From contig CANMKR010000003.1 in assembly GCA_947498625.1 (NCBI GenBank), forward strand, positions 459,899 to 523,898: DNA of 64,000 nucleotides, written 5' to 3'. The stretch's first letter is position 1. Each line of letters begins with the position of its first letter. A model generated the notes under the pieces. It was not told where the DNA came from. It did no database searches and worked only from the letters and a program-made list of their open reading frames with translations. This DNA is from an uncultured Kangiella sp. (lineage in GTDB: Bacteria > Pseudomonadota > Gammaproteobacteria > Enterobacterales > Kangiellaceae). The translations under genes were made by a program, and so were the position numbers. Shown here piece by piece: positions 9,689 through 19,266 of this stretch.

Positions 9689-9727
9689 CGATAATTAAAG
9701 CTCATTAACTAAGAAACAATCTATACT

Positions 9728-9757
9728 GGCGTTAGTGGTAACACTAGCGCCTTTTTT
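9728..9757 (+). terminator. Rho-independent terminator of putA
   Basis: A GC-rich 10-bp stem with one U-G wobble, a GTAA tetraloop (9728-9751) and a run of six T at 9752-9757 form a textbook intrinsic terminator 40 bases after the putA stop. Confidence 0.9.
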
Positions 9758-9789
9758 ATAGAATCATCCAAAGACTAATACTTTTAATT

Positions 9790-11223
9790 ATGACTAAGAT
9801 TTCCGAGAACTTTATTCAACACATTTCGCAACAGGGGTTAGCTCCTGATGAATTGGAATCTTTTCTTAGCTACTGTAAAAAGCCTTTGCGTCGTAGTTTT
9901 CGAGTCAATAGTCTTCATTTTGAAACCTCATCAATAACACAAGATTGGCAAAACCAAGGCTATCAACTTAATTCCATACCATGGGCAAAAGATGGCTTTT
10001 GGATCGACGAAGATCATAAAGCACTGCCCGCAGGGTTAGGCAATTACATTGGTCATCAACAAGGACAGATTTATATCCAAGAAGCCAGCTCAATGCTGCC
10101 AGTTACCGCCTTATTTGCGGCGAACCCTAAGCCAATAAAGGTTTTAGATATGGCGGCAGCTCCCGGCTCTAAAACCACACAAATAGCGGCTATGATGGAT
10201 AACCAGGGTTTAATCATCGCCAATGAATTATCTTCATCACGGTTAAAGGGTTTATTTTCCAATGTACAGCGCTGCGGTGTTTCCAATGTTTGCTTAACCC
10301 ATGCTGACGGTCGGGTGTTTGGCGATAAAACTCCTGAACAGTTTGATGCGATTTTATTGGATGCACCATGCGGCGGCGAAGGCACAGTGCGTAAAGATCC
10401 TGATGCGCTTGAAACTTGGTCGTTAGACTCAGTTTTAGCCATGTCAGAGTTACAGAAGGAATTGATCTGCTCGGCTTTTAAAGCTCTAAAACCTGGCGGT
10501 ACTTTAGTCTATTCCACTTGTACTTTATCGCAGGAAGAAAACCAAAAGGTTTGCCAACACTTACTCCAGCAGTTCCCAGAGCAAGTTAAGATATTTAATT
10601 TAGAAAACCTTTTTGAAGGCACCAGTAAAGCATCCACTAAGGAAGGCTATCTGCATATTTTCCCTCATATCTTTGATAGCGAAGGTTTTTTTGTTGCCTG
10701 TTTTACCAAAGCAGTGACTGAGCCGTTAGAAAACGAAAATGTCTCAAAACGAAAGTTTCCTTTCTCTCCAATTTCGGTTAAAGAGCTAACTAACTTTAAA
10801 AGCTATTGCGAGCATTTTGCTTGGAATATTTCTGATATAGAAAATAATATATGGCAGCGCAGTAATGAGATCTGGTATTTCCCCGACGGCATTGAAGATT
10901 TAATTGGCAGAATTAAAATGGATAGAATGGGGGTTAAGTTAGCCGAGTCGCACAAAAAAGGGTATCGCCTAGAACATCAAGCTGCCATCGCTTTTGGGAA
11001 GCAATTTAAAACTGCGCAATTTGAATTAAATGCACAAGAAACTTGCGATTTTTTCTTAGGCAGAGATATTTATCCTGATGCTTCATTGGACAATTATCAA
11101 GCTGAGATCCTAGTGACCTTTAATCAGCAACCCATCGGTTTGGGAAAGAAAGTTTCAAACCGAATTAAAAATAATTTACCTCGTGACCTAGTTAGAGATG
11201 GCTCTTTTTCGGCTCTAGCTTAG
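9790..11223 (+). CDS. rsmF: 16S rRNA m5C1407 methyltransferase RsmF
   Basis: This Rossmann-fold RNA cytosine-C5 methyltransferase has the SAM-binding motif DMAAAPGSKT near residues 120-129. It has both Cys residues of the NOL1/NOP2/Sun family: Cys194 in DAPCGGEG and catalytic Cys244 in YSTCTLSQEEN. The opening (KKPLRRSFRVNSL, IPWAKDGFWI) and the additional C-terminal RNA-binding region of about 180 residues match E. coli RsmF (YebU) and not the shorter RsmB. The ATG at 9790 gives 477 residues, the family's usual length. The gene is monocistronic between two terminators or convergent ends. Confidence 0.94.
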   Translation: MTKISENFIQHISQQGLAPDELESFLSYCKKPLRRSFRVNSLHFETSSITQDWQNQGYQLNSIPWAKDGFWIDEDHKALPAGLGNYIGHQQGQIYIQEASSMLPVTALFAANPKPIKVLDMAAAPGSKTTQIAAMMDNQGLIIANELSSSRLKGLFSNVQRCGVSNVCLTHADGRVFGDKTPEQFDAILLDAPCGGEGTVRKDPDALETWSLDSVLAMSELQKELICSAFKALKPGGTLVYSTCTLSQEENQKVCQHLLQQFPEQVKIFNLENLFEGTSKASTKEGYLHIFPHIFDSEGFFVACFTKAVTEPLENENVSKRKFPFSPISVKELTNFKSYCEHFAWNISDIENNIWQRSNEIWYFPDGIEDLIGRIKMDRMGVKLAESHKKGYRLEHQAAIAFGKQFKTAQFELNAQETCDFFLGRDIYPDASLDNYQAEILVTFNQQPIGLGKKVSNRIKNNLPRDLVRDGSFSALA

Positions 11224-11315
11224 TTAAAGTTTTCACTTGTTTCAGATCTGGCTCGCCACTTAAACTAGAATCAAGAATAACGAAACAGTCATTTAAGTCG
11301 GTTCACAAGTAGATA

Positions 11316-12059
11316 TTATTTCGGGTTCACATCGGTAAGGGAAGCGACTTCATATTGCTTTCCCTGATACGTTATTAGCAAGCTATTTTCTAAGATATCG
11401 ATCACTCTGACTCCATTCGATAACCTCTCGCCTATGCCTAATGCTTTACCGTTTAACATGACAAACCTATCATCAGGTTTATCAGCATAGACATGCGAAC
11501 TGTAACGCAATGTTGGCAAGTTAGAATAGTTATCCTTTTCAACGGCTAATGGATCGAATGTGGAGTTAGGCCTCGTGTTTGATGGTGTACTTTCAGTCTT
11601 GTCGGTTAAGCCACTTCCTTGATTAGCAACTGTCCTTGATGAATTTGTTTGAGTACTTCTGACAACTTTAGCCACGACTGGCTCTTTTAATTGTATAGGC
11701 TTTGTCTCAACGGTTAGTCCACTAGTAGAACTCGAGGAGATAGTGTTAGCAATTTCATTGGTCGTTTGATCAATGCTTATTTGAGAACTAGGAGACTCTT
11801 GATTAACCGATAGTGGTTGTTTCGTATTAGCTGAAACCTGGACTCTAGTTTCGATAGCATTAGCATCTTGCTGAGTGGAGCTATAAACAAAGTAGCCAAT
11901 AATGGCCAACACAACAACACTCAAAATCAGTACAGCTAATTTCCAATAATTAAAACTATCCTGCTCAAAATCTACTTGATAATGCTGGCTTTGTAAATCA
12001 GGAACCGTGCTATCACTTTCAGATTCTTTTTTCTTTAAGGCATCCAATAAATAAGACAT
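11316..12059 (-). CDS. gspB: General secretion pathway protein B (GspB)
   Basis: The N-terminal cytosolic tail MSYLLDALKKKESE is the conserved GspB start. One membrane span lies near residues 40-62, then a low-complexity Ser/Thr/Pro-rich linker (about 65-170), then the periplasmic GspB C-terminal domain (about 185-245) containing LNGKALGIGERLSNGVRV. GspB partners with GspA/ExeA to let the type II secretion secretin pass through and assemble in the cell wall. Its ATG overlaps the gspA stop as TAATG, so the two are translationally coupled. No other type II secretion genes are in this window. Confidence 0.88.
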   Translation of the reverse strand: MSYLLDALKKKESESDSTVPDLQSQHYQVDFEQDSFNYWKLAVLILSVVVLAIIGYFVYSSTQQDANAIETRVQVSANTKQPLSVNQESPSSQISIDQTTNEIANTISSSSTSGLTVETKPIQLKEPVVAKVVRSTQTNSSRTVANQGSGLTDKTESTPSNTRPNSTFDPLAVEKDNYSNLPTLRYSSHVYADKPDDRFVMLNGKALGIGERLSNGVRVIDILENSLLITYQGKQYEVASLTDVNPK

Positions 12060-13753
12060 TAGCGCCCTCCTAACTCATCAATTGGCAACTGCAGCATAGG
12101 AATATTATCTACGGTTAAATTATTGATCATCATGACAGTATGCTTGCCAACAACACCATCGCTAACTAAACCGTTTTGCTTTTGGAACTGCTCAACCCAG
12201 TCCTGCACCCTGACATTGTAACTGCGTGTTAAAGGTGAAGAGCCCTCAATTTCCTTAATAGCATCTAGCAACCAATTTAGTGCAGTTCCTCTTGCTCCAA
12301 ACGCAATAGCCTCATTCATACCATTTGGTTTTTTCCAAAACAATTGATATTCACCGGTCCAAATGGGGTTCAACTTAGCTCTATCAATAGTGACCTGATT
12401 AGTACCAAATTGTAACTGAGCCTCTGTTTTATTAAGCGCTGTCAAAACTCCCCAATAGGTTCCAGTGTTTCCGGATTGAAATTTCAAATTGACTGGGCGG
12501 TTTAATTTTTCTAAAAAATTCCATCCAGTAAACCCTTGATCACATTCAAGGGTATAATTCTTTACAAATTCACACGCCTCGCCGGATTGAAAAGGAATAT
12601 ATTCAATTCCCCATAATGCCAATAAATTTTGCGTCGCTAGTGACCCAGTTCGATCCCAGCTTTGTTGGTTCCAAAAATCATTGGCTAATTTTTCAGGTGC
12701 AGATTTGGTAAGCTGCGCTTGCAATGCTTGTTCTTTTTCCGCCAGCTGTTGCTCTAATCGTTGCTTTTCAACTGCTTGCTTTGCCACCAACTCTGCTTTT
12801 TCGATCTCTTGGTTGAGTTGATAATATCGAAAATTAAACCAAGCCAATGCTATGACTGGAACTAACGCCAACCAACGCAACCGATACCATTTTGGTTCTG
12901 ACTTATTAGAAGAAGCTCTTGAGGATTTCTCAGCACTCTTAATTTTTTGACCTAAAACTTCTTGTGAAGCTTTCTGAACAATTTTGTCGCTCACCTGATG
13001 TTGATTTTCTGAAAAAGCGCCGAGCATTGCTCTATCACTAATGACATTAATTAAACGTGGCACACCTTGACTATTTTTATGAATCGCCTGCACAGATTTT
13101 TTGGTGAACACTGGGCGATTTACTCCAGCAATTCGCAAGCGATGTTCTACATAGGCTTTGGTTTCAGTTAAGGATAAAGGCCGCAAGTGATAACGCGCAG
13201 TAATTCTTTGTGCAAGCTGGCGCAATTCTTTTTTTGCTAACAGCTCTTGCAATTCTGGCTGGCCAATTAAAATGATTTGTAAGAATTTTTTCTTATTCGT
13301 TTCCAAGTTAGTTAATAAACGAATCTGCTCTAGCACGTCCACACTTAGGTTTTGCGCCTCATCGATCATTAATACCGTATTGAGACCTTTGGCTTCCGAC
13401 TTAATTAAATAGTTAGTCAATAAATCCGTAAAGACCTTAAGGCTATCTTCATTATTGTCATATAGAATACCCAGCTCATCGCACATGGTTGCCATCAGCT
13501 CTATGGCATTCAGCTTTGGATTTAAGATATAAGCAAGACGAACGTCATCTGGAAGCTGCTCTAATAAACAGCGACACACGGTCGTTTTACCTGTTCCCAC
13601 TTCTCCAGTGAGCAAAACAAAACCACCACCTTTGCCTATTCCATAGAGCAAATGCGCTAAGGCGTCACGATGCCTCTCGCTCATAAATAGATAGCGCGGA
13701 TCAGGAGAAATGGTGAACGGGTTCTCTTTTAACCCAAAAAAATCGTTATACAT
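12059..13753 (-). CDS. gspA: ExeA/GspA-type AAA ATPase with peptidoglycan-binding domain
   Basis: The cytosolic N-terminal half is an AAA ATPase: it opens MYNDFFGLKENPFTISPDP, with Walker A GEVGTGKTT at residues 50-58 and Walker B VLMIDEAQNL near 133. A membrane span lies near 292-310, followed by a coiled coil and a periplasmic region. That region has a cysteine-peptidase-like or DUF3393-like middle and ends in a type 1 peptidoglycan-binding domain (about 500-560, VQDWVEQFQKQNGLVSDGVVGKHT). This is the ExeA architecture of Aeromonas, which remodels or binds peptidoglycan for secretin insertion. It is the first gene of the gspA-gspB pair. Confidence 0.9.
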   Translation of the reverse strand: MYNDFFGLKENPFTISPDPRYLFMSERHRDALAHLLYGIGKGGGFVLLTGEVGTGKTTVCRCLLEQLPDDVRLAYILNPKLNAIELMATMCDELGILYDNNEDSLKVFTDLLTNYLIKSEAKGLNTVLMIDEAQNLSVDVLEQIRLLTNLETNKKKFLQIILIGQPELQELLAKKELRQLAQRITARYHLRPLSLTETKAYVEHRLRIAGVNRPVFTKKSVQAIHKNSQGVPRLINVISDRAMLGAFSENQHQVSDKIVQKASQEVLGQKIKSAEKSSRASSNKSEPKWYRLRWLALVPVIALAWFNFRYYQLNQEIEKAELVAKQAVEKQRLEQQLAEKEQALQAQLTKSAPEKLANDFWNQQSWDRTGSLATQNLLALWGIEYIPFQSGEACEFVKNYTLECDQGFTGWNFLEKLNRPVNLKFQSGNTGTYWGVLTALNKTEAQLQFGTNQVTIDRAKLNPIWTGEYQLFWKKPNGMNEAIAFGARGTALNWLLDAIKEIEGSSPLTRSYNVRVQDWVEQFQKQNGLVSDGVVGKHTVMMINNLTVDNIPMLQLPIDELGGR

Positions 13754-13883
13754 GCAACCTCATATCTTGATCATCAATTGTTGTTTTGTTTATTCAAGAT
13801 GCTTTGATAATATACTTATACAAGCAAGACTATATAGAGTTTAACTCTAGATTAAAACCCTAAAACATGGAGCTCTGCCTAGC

Positions 13884-14426
13884 ATGAAACACTTTTGGTT
13901 AATTTTATCGATTCTTAGCATCAGCTTTCTATCGACTTCTATTGAAGCGGGTAAAATTTATAAGTGGAAAGACAAGAATGGTAAAATACACTTTTCAGAT
14001 AAACCGCCAAGGGACGAGTCGGTAAAAACTGAATCTAAAACCGTTGAAGAGCTCAATACAATTGTCGGCAAACCTCGCTCAAATGATTCAAGCAGCAACA
14101 ATTCCACTACAAATGAGCCAACTGCTCAGGCTATATCTAATAGTCGAATCAGCACTCAACAGCAACCAAAAAATGGACTGTCTGAAGCTGACTGTAAGCG
14201 TTCTGTAGCTAATACTCGCAACGCGATTCCACAACTGAAACAAGAGCTGCTAGCAACTGCCGGCAATAACCCAATGACCCAAGCCTTGTTGGAAGAGTTA
14301 GATAGTCAAATGGCCACCGAGCTCACAGTAGAAAAATGTTTAACCAGTACTGGTAACGATGCCAAGAGTTATAAATGTATGGTCACCACCACCAATATCA
14401 TGCGCTGCATAGATAAGATGATGTAA
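13884..14426 (+). CDS. DUF4124 domain secreted protein
   Basis: A signal peptide (residues 1-22, ending near SIEA) is followed by a DUF4124 domain recognised by the pattern GKIYKWKDKNGKIHFSDKPP. DUF4124 is a small beta-strand domain common in gammaproteobacterial periplasmic proteins of unknown function. The middle is Ser/Asn/Gln-rich and disordered. The C-terminal part carries four Cys (CKR, EKCLT, YKCMV, RCIDK) that could form disulfides. The stop is two bases before the cca GTG start, so the genes probably share a transcript. No function can be assigned. Confidence 0.8.
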   Translation: MKHFWLILSILSISFLSTSIEAGKIYKWKDKNGKIHFSDKPPRDESVKTESKTVEELNTIVGKPRSNDSSSNNSTTNEPTAQAISNSRISTQQQPKNGLSEADCKRSVANTRNAIPQLKQELLATAGNNPMTQALLEELDSQMATELTVEKCLTSTGNDAKSYKCMVTTTNIMRCIDKMM

Positions 14427-14428
14427 CT

Positions 14429-15664
14429 GTGGAGTTTTACTTAGTTGGTGGAGCTGTTCGTGATGAGCTATTAGGCATAGCGGTCAAAGATAAAGATTAT
14501 CTGGTAGTCGGCTCTAATCCGAAGGAAATGCTTGCCAAAGGTTTTAGAGAAGTCGGTAAAGATTTCCCGGTTTTTCTTCATCCAAAAACTGGCGAAGAAT
14601 ATGCGTTAGCCAGAACCGAGCGAAAGTCTGGCAAAGGCTATAAAGGCTTTAGCGTTGATTTTTCGCCAGAAATTACCATCGAACAAGATCTTATTCGCCG
14701 GGATTTAACCATTAATGCCATTGCTAAATCTGACGATGGCACTCTAATTGATCCTTTTAACGGTCAACAAGACATTCAATCTAAAACACTGAGGCATGTC
14801 TCTCCTGCCTTTGCTGAAGATCCTTTAAGAGTGTTAAGAGTGGCTCGTTTTGCCGCCCGCTTTCATCATTTAGGTTTTAGTGTCGCGAGCGAAACGTTAG
14901 ATCTCATGGCGCAACTAGCAAAATCAGAAGTGTCTGAGCTCACTCCAGAAAGAGTCTGGCAGGAAACTCAAAGAGCCTTAGAAACTAACTCACCTTGGAT
15001 TTACTTTGAAGTATTACGCGAGTGTGGCGCTTTAAAAGTGTTAATACCAGAATTGGATAAATTATGGGGGATTCCCAACCCTGAAAAGTGGCACCCCGAA
15101 ATTGATACAGGGATCCACACTATGATGGTGCTTGAGCAAGCCGCGAAAAAAACTCAAGATCCAGTGGTTCGTTTTGCCGCCCTATTTCATGACTTAGGAA
15201 AAGGTGAAACGCCACCTGCTGAGTGGCCGCATCATAAAGGCCATGAAGCTTCTGGCGTGCCAGTGATTGAAAACGTCTGTAAACGGTTAAAAATACCGAA
15301 AGAGTATCAAAAGCTCGCGGCGCAAGTTTCTCGCTATCACCTGCATTGTCATAAGATGTTTGAACTGCGACCAAATACCGTTTTGAAAGTCTTAAAAGGA
15401 CTGAAGGCTTACCGCAATCCTGACTTCTTAAAACAATTTATTACCAGTTGCGAAGCTGATTTTAATGGTCGTCTTTACAACGAAGAAAAGCCTTACCCGC
15501 AAGGCGATTTTTTATGGCAGTGTTATCAAGTCACTAAAAGTCTAAACACTCAAGCGTTAATCGATAAAGGCTATACTGGCAAGCAACTTGGGGAAGAGAT
15601 TGATAAAGAGAGAGTTACTCAAATTAAAAGTATAAAATTGAACCTCAAGGTTTTTGAAGTATGA
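14429..15664 (+). CDS. cca: Multifunctional CCA tRNA nucleotidyltransferase
   Basis: Cca builds or repairs the 3' CCA end of tRNA. The opening FYLVGGAVRDELLG and DKDYLVVG form the class II nucleotidyltransferase core. RRDLTINA and EDPLRVLRVARFAARF are the base-selection and neck motifs, and the C-terminal half has an HD domain (ALFHDLGKG), as in the 412-residue E. coli enzyme, which adds phosphatase and phosphodiesterase activity. At 411 residues it is full length. The start is a GTG two bases after the upstream stop, with no obvious ribosome binding site, so translation may depend on coupling. Its stop overlaps the next gene as ATGA. Confidence 0.96.
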   Translation: MEFYLVGGAVRDELLGIAVKDKDYLVVGSNPKEMLAKGFREVGKDFPVFLHPKTGEEYALARTERKSGKGYKGFSVDFSPEITIEQDLIRRDLTINAIAKSDDGTLIDPFNGQQDIQSKTLRHVSPAFAEDPLRVLRVARFAARFHHLGFSVASETLDLMAQLAKSEVSELTPERVWQETQRALETNSPWIYFEVLRECGALKVLIPELDKLWGIPNPEKWHPEIDTGIHTMMVLEQAAKKTQDPVVRFAALFHDLGKGETPPAEWPHHKGHEASGVPVIENVCKRLKIPKEYQKLAAQVSRYHLHCHKMFELRPNTVLKVLKGLKAYRNPDFLKQFITSCEADFNGRLYNEEKPYPQGDFLWQCYQVTKSLNTQALIDKGYTGKQLGEEIDKERVTQIKSIKLNLKVFEV

Positions 15665-16170
15665 AGTTTTGCATCATATTATTCACTCTCGTGGTATCTA
15701 ATAATTTAAATGCTTTAGAAAGAGGTTGGTATGTTCATACTCATAATAATGAGTATGCGGTAATCATCGAATCCAATCAAACTTTCTCGATGAACATAAA
15801 AGATGCTTTAATATCAATTTCTCCTAAAGTTTGCTTAAAACACTTTCGCATAGGCTATCAATTAGATAAAGATATTGAATTACAAAGTGAACTGCATGCC
15901 TTTTTATTAAAAAATCATTCAAAGCTGTATTCAGAAGCATTAGATTCTACAGGTAATATGCATAACCCCAAAGTAATAGCTCTCCACCAAGCATTTAATA
16001 AAGCTCTATTATCTACGTCTTTAGTCAGCAAATTAAACTCAGCTCTTAGCGCACGAAACGAGCAAATATTATCTGTGAGCTTTGAGAAATTCACTGTCAA
16101 TAAAAGTGCGGCTAATACTCAATTTAATGCAATTGTTTGGCTTTCAACAGATGCTTGTAGTGAACACTAA
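15661..16170 (+). CDS. Secreted protein of unknown function, coupled to cca
   Basis: I do not recognise this protein. It has an N-terminal hydrophobic signal peptide (about residues 1-19, cut near LNA). The mature part of about 150 residues has two Cys (VCLKHF and the C-terminal DACSEH) that could form one disulfide, and it ends close to the second Cys. There is no membrane span after the signal. The start overlaps the cca stop by four bases (ATGA), so it is translated by coupling. Its neighbour downstream, uppP, is convergent and 11 bases away. It is probably periplasmic. Confidence 0.7.
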   Translation: MKFCIILFTLVVSNNLNALERGWYVHTHNNEYAVIIESNQTFSMNIKDALISISPKVCLKHFRIGYQLDKDIELQSELHAFLLKNHSKLYSEALDSTGNMHNPKVIALHQAFNKALLSTSLVSKLNSALSARNEQILSVSFEKFTVNKSAANTQFNAIVWLSTDACSEH

Positions 16171-16181
16171 TATTAATAGCC

Positions 16182-17006
16182 CTAAGACAAGAAAAACAAT
16201 GCAAACAAGCCAACCCCTAAAGCTATTCGATACCAAACAAATGGCATAAAGCCGATTCGTTCAAGCCACTTTAAGAATAGGTGAATACAGGCAAAAGCGC
16301 TGACAGCTGAAACCACAACGCCTAAAATTAAAAAGCTCCAATCAAAGTGAGCACCTTCGCTTACCAATTGATAGCCTTTTAAACCACCAGGTAAAACAAT
16401 GGCGGGAATGGATAAAAGAAAAGAATAGCGAGCGGCGGCAGTTCTTGTAAAACCTAATAAAGCTGCAGCGGTCATGGTGACACCAGAGCGTGAAGTACCA
16501 GGGATAAGCGCTAAAGCTTGCGCACCACCAATCACAAAAACGTCTTTCCATGATAATTGGTATTCATCTTTTAACTCTTCTGCTTTAGCACTTTTATATC
16601 TTTTGTCTGCAACCGCTAATAGCAAACCAAAGACTATTGTGGTGGTAGCAATTACTGGTATCGCGCGTAAATAATTGTCCACTATATCAAAAGCTTCTAA
16701 AAACAAACCAAATAAGCCCACGGGTATAGTGCCTAGAATTACTGCCCAAGCTAAACGCGAGTTAGGCGTATGGTTGCCTTTAAAGGTTGAACCAAACCAT
16801 GCACTAATCATGGCGGCCACTTCTTTCCTAAAGTAAACCAATACCGCAGTCAAAGTACCCACATGCACTGCCACATCGAAGGCCAATCCTTGATCTTGCC
16901 AACCCAAAATTTTCGAGGTCAAAATTAAATGGGCTGAACTTGAAACTGGTAAAAATTCAGTTAAGCCTTGAACTAATGCTAAAAATATTGCTTGCAGCCA
17001 ATCCAT
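16182..17006 (-). CDS. uppP: Undecaprenyl-diphosphate phosphatase UppP (BacA)
   Basis: An integral membrane enzyme with about eight spans that removes a phosphate from undecaprenyl diphosphate, recycling the lipid carrier for peptidoglycan and other envelope polymers. The two diagnostic motifs are present: [18 protein letters not shown] at the N-terminus, with the catalytic Glu, and [18 protein letters not shown] in the middle, with the catalytic Arg. At 274 residues it matches the family. It is the last gene of a long minus-strand run that begins with folB, following a 24-base gap after the small membrane protein. Confidence 0.97.
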   Translation of the reverse strand: MDWLQAIFLALVQGLTEFLPVSSSAHLILTSKILGWQDQGLAFDVAVHVGTLTAVLVYFRKEVAAMISAWFGSTFKGNHTPNSRLAWAVILGTIPVGLFGLFLEAFDIVDNYLRAIPVIATTTIVFGLLLAVADKRYKSAKAEELKDEYQLSWKDVFVIGGAQALALIPGTSRSGVTMTAAALLGFTRTAAARYSFLLSIPAIVLPGGLKGYQLVSEGAHFDWSFLILGVVVSAVSAFACIHLFLKWLERIGFMPFVWYRIALGVGLFALFFLS

Positions 17007-17030
17007 ACATATTCTCGATTGTTGTTAGTA

Positions 17031-17303
17031 TTAATTTAGATACTTTTCTATCCCAATGTAAAAGCCATAGACCATAACTTGCAAAAAGATAATAAACCAA
17101 AACCAAGCACCAAAACCCATAGCTTTTTCAGTGAAAGTCTCTAGCTTTTTATTACGCCAAACTAGCACTACAGAAATAGCTGTAGATATCGATGAAACCA
17201 ATAACAAGATCCCCCACCAAGGCAAGTCATCTTTTGCTGCAAAGGCTGTATCAGGGGTAAGCGTGATACAAAGGATTAATAATATCCAGCTAAGTTTTTT
17301 CAT
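17031..17303 (-). CDS. Small membrane protein of unknown function
   Basis: A 90-residue protein with a cleavable or anchoring N-terminal hydrophobic segment (residues 1-22, AFA at the possible cut). Two further membrane spans lie at about 28-48 and 65-83, separated by a short basic loop (WRNKKLE). I recognise no family. The start overlaps the stop of the methyltransferase gene by four bases (ATGA), so the two are coupled, and uppP follows 24 bases later. The context hints at an inner-membrane role but gives no function. Confidence 0.7.
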   Translation of the reverse strand: MKKLSWILLILCITLTPDTAFAAKDDLPWWGILLLVSSISTAISVVLVWRNKKLETFTEKAMGFGAWFWFIIFLQVMVYGFYIGIEKYLN

Positions 17304-18544
17304 AATCGGTATAATTGGTTGTCTAGAGAAAAACCTTTCAAGTCAATATCAAGATCGGCATCAATCGCTTTTGAGAAGGCTAAGACTTTGCAAGTTTCGC
17401 CCATTTCTTCCGGCAGTAACAATTGCTTTAGTTGCTGCCCTATTTTTATGCTCGCCATTGTATCAGAAGTAACTTCTGACTCCATCATTTGTTGTGCTAA
17501 ACCCTCAATTCCAGCCGCTAATAAATACATCGATTGGGTGCTATAGCCCAGCAGGTTAGCTTTTACTCCATCGGCGGCCAAGGCTGCTTGAGTAAAATTA
17601 ACCGAGCTAGTAATGTCTTGCAAACCCAGCAAATGCAATGGATTATCGGTTTTATGATGGCGATAATATTGCTGCAATGTACCGCCAGCACGTGAGCTAT
17701 TGAATAACTCATCTTCAGAATGACCATAATCCACAATAAAGATAACCGCTCGCTGACAAGCTTCTACTAACGATTTAATCCAGCCTGAAAGCTGTCCTCG
17801 ATGCTCAAATTTATGTCCGTGCTCACAAACCTTCGGTAATGAGTATGTATCATCCTGCCATTCAAAAGCAAAGCCATCGTCAGTTACCGTTACTTGCGCT
17901 TTTTCTACACTAGAGTTCTTATCTGAGCCATTATTAATCATTAAATCAACAGGAATGGCATCTGCAACTTCGTTTGCAAAAATCACTCCCTCAAAATTTC
18001 TAGGTAATGTTTCTAGCCAAGTGACTCTATCAATTAAATGCGGCAACTTTTCTTGAATAAGCGCAACTTGTCTAGCTCTTAATTCCGCAGAAACTTCGAG
18101 AATATAATAGTTTTGCGGTAATTGATTTTCCTTTTCAAGTTGCTGCAAACAATCCACACAAAAAATACCGCTACCCGCGCCCAATTCTAAAATGTTTGAT
18201 TGAGTTTGCTGAAAAACTTGCATGAATTCTTGAGCAAAGGATTGAGCAAATAATGCAGAGATTTCTGGAGCTGTGACAAAATCACCGCCGGAGCCAAATT
18301 TCTGGTTACCTGAAGCATAGTAGCCCAACCCGGTTTGATATAACGCCATCTGCATAAAATCTTGAAAATCAATTGAGCCCGACTTGATGATGTTACTGGC
18401 AATCGTTTTTGCCAATTCAAAACTAGCCTTTATCGCTAATGGCACTGCTTGTGGTAATTGTTGTCGAGCTAGCTCTTGCTGAATATAGCTTTGATAATTC
18501 TCTAGGGACTGACAAAAAGTTGGCAAGATTTTCGTTTCAAGCAT
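17300..18544 (-). CDS. SAM-dependent methyltransferase, MidA/NDUFAF7 family
   Basis: A Rossmann methyltransferase of the COG1565 family. The signatures are the region QMALYQTGLGYYASG, then GGDFVTAPEISALFAQSFAQE (about residues 85-106), the SAM-binding ELGAGSGIFC (about 120) and FANEVADAIPVD (about 190). The eukaryotic relative NDUFAF7/MidA methylates an arginine of a complex I subunit; the target of bacterial members is not established. At 414 residues it is full length. It overlaps the upstream pteridine reductase gene as TAATG and the downstream small membrane protein as ATGA, so all three are tightly coupled. Confidence 0.9.
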   Translation of the reverse strand: MLETKILPTFCQSLENYQSYIQQELARQQLPQAVPLAIKASFELAKTIASNIIKSGSIDFQDFMQMALYQTGLGYYASGNQKFGSGGDFVTAPEISALFAQSFAQEFMQVFQQTQSNILELGAGSGIFCVDCLQQLEKENQLPQNYYILEVSAELRARQVALIQEKLPHLIDRVTWLETLPRNFEGVIFANEVADAIPVDLMINNGSDKNSSVEKAQVTVTDDGFAFEWQDDTYSLPKVCEHGHKFEHRGQLSGWIKSLVEACQRAVIFIVDYGHSEDELFNSSRAGGTLQQYYRHHKTDNPLHLLGLQDITSSVNFTQAALAADGVKANLLGYSTQSMYLLAAGIEGLAQQMMESEVTSDTMASIKIGQQLKQLLLPEEMGETCKVLAFSKAIDADLDIDLKGFSLDNQLYRL

Positions 18545-19251
18545 TAAAGAAACTCACCACCATCCACAGGAATAATAGCGCCAGTAATAAAGCTTTGTGC
18601 TACTAAAAAAGCTACCGCATCCGCAATGGCTTCCGGCGAGCCAGTTCTGTTCAAAGGGATCTGGTTTGCCATCCGCATAAAATGATCTTCTGATGCTCCC
18701 GGCGGGGCCATAATTGCGCCAAGCCCCAAACCATTGACTTGGATCTTCGGAGCCAGCTCTTTGGCTAAGCACTCGGTTAAATGCCATAAAGCTGCTTTGG
18801 ATAATCGATACACTAAATGATCGCCAGCAGGGTTTTTAATACGATTATCTAAAATATTAATGATGTGGCCGTTGCTGGGTTTTGATTGAGCAAAAGCTTG
18901 CGCTAAGAGAAGAGGAGCTTTTAAATTGATATCCATTACTCGGTTAAAACCATTTAATGGCTGCTCAATGCTATCATTTTCAGGAAAAATGGCAGCGCTA
19001 TTGACCAACACTTGTAACTCACCCAACTCACTAGCCAAATTTATGATCTCTTTGGGATTCGCAAGCTGCTGTAAATCCGACTGAATTAACAACGAATTAC
19101 CACCAAGCGCTTCAATCTCTAACTGGGCACTTTTAGCGGCGGCCTCAGAGCCATTATAGTGTAACGCTATATCATAGCCTTCTTTAGCTAATTTCAATGC
19201 AATTGCTCGCCCTACTCTAATGGCGCCGCCAGTCACTAGTGCTACAGTCAC
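18544..19251 (-). CDS. Pteridine reductase, short-chain dehydrogenase (FolM-like)
   Basis: A 235-residue short-chain dehydrogenase with the pteridine reductase form of the cofactor motif, TGGAIRVGRA, at residues 7-16. It has LVNSAAIFPEN in place of NNAG, a catalytic Tyr/Lys as VYRLSKAA, and the C-terminal PVDGGEFL. FolM and Ptr1 proteins reduce dihydromonapterin, dihydrofolate or biopterin with NADPH. Its place directly after folB and folK supports a pterin role. The start is GTG at 19251 with a GGGGAG ribosome binding site, and it lies 15 bases after folK. Exact substrate choice cannot be read from sequence. Confidence 0.86.
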   Translation of the reverse strand: MTVALVTGGAIRVGRAIALKLAKEGYDIALHYNGSEAAAKSAQLEIEALGGNSLLIQSDLQQLANPKEIINLASELGELQVLVNSAAIFPENDSIEQPLNGFNRVMDINLKAPLLLAQAFAQSKPSNGHIINILDNRIKNPAGDHLVYRLSKAALWHLTECLAKELAPKIQVNGLGLGAIMAPPGASEDHFMRMANQIPLNRTGSPEAIADAVAFLVAQSFITGAIIPVDGGEFL

Positions 19252-19266
19252 TGAATACTCCCCTTA

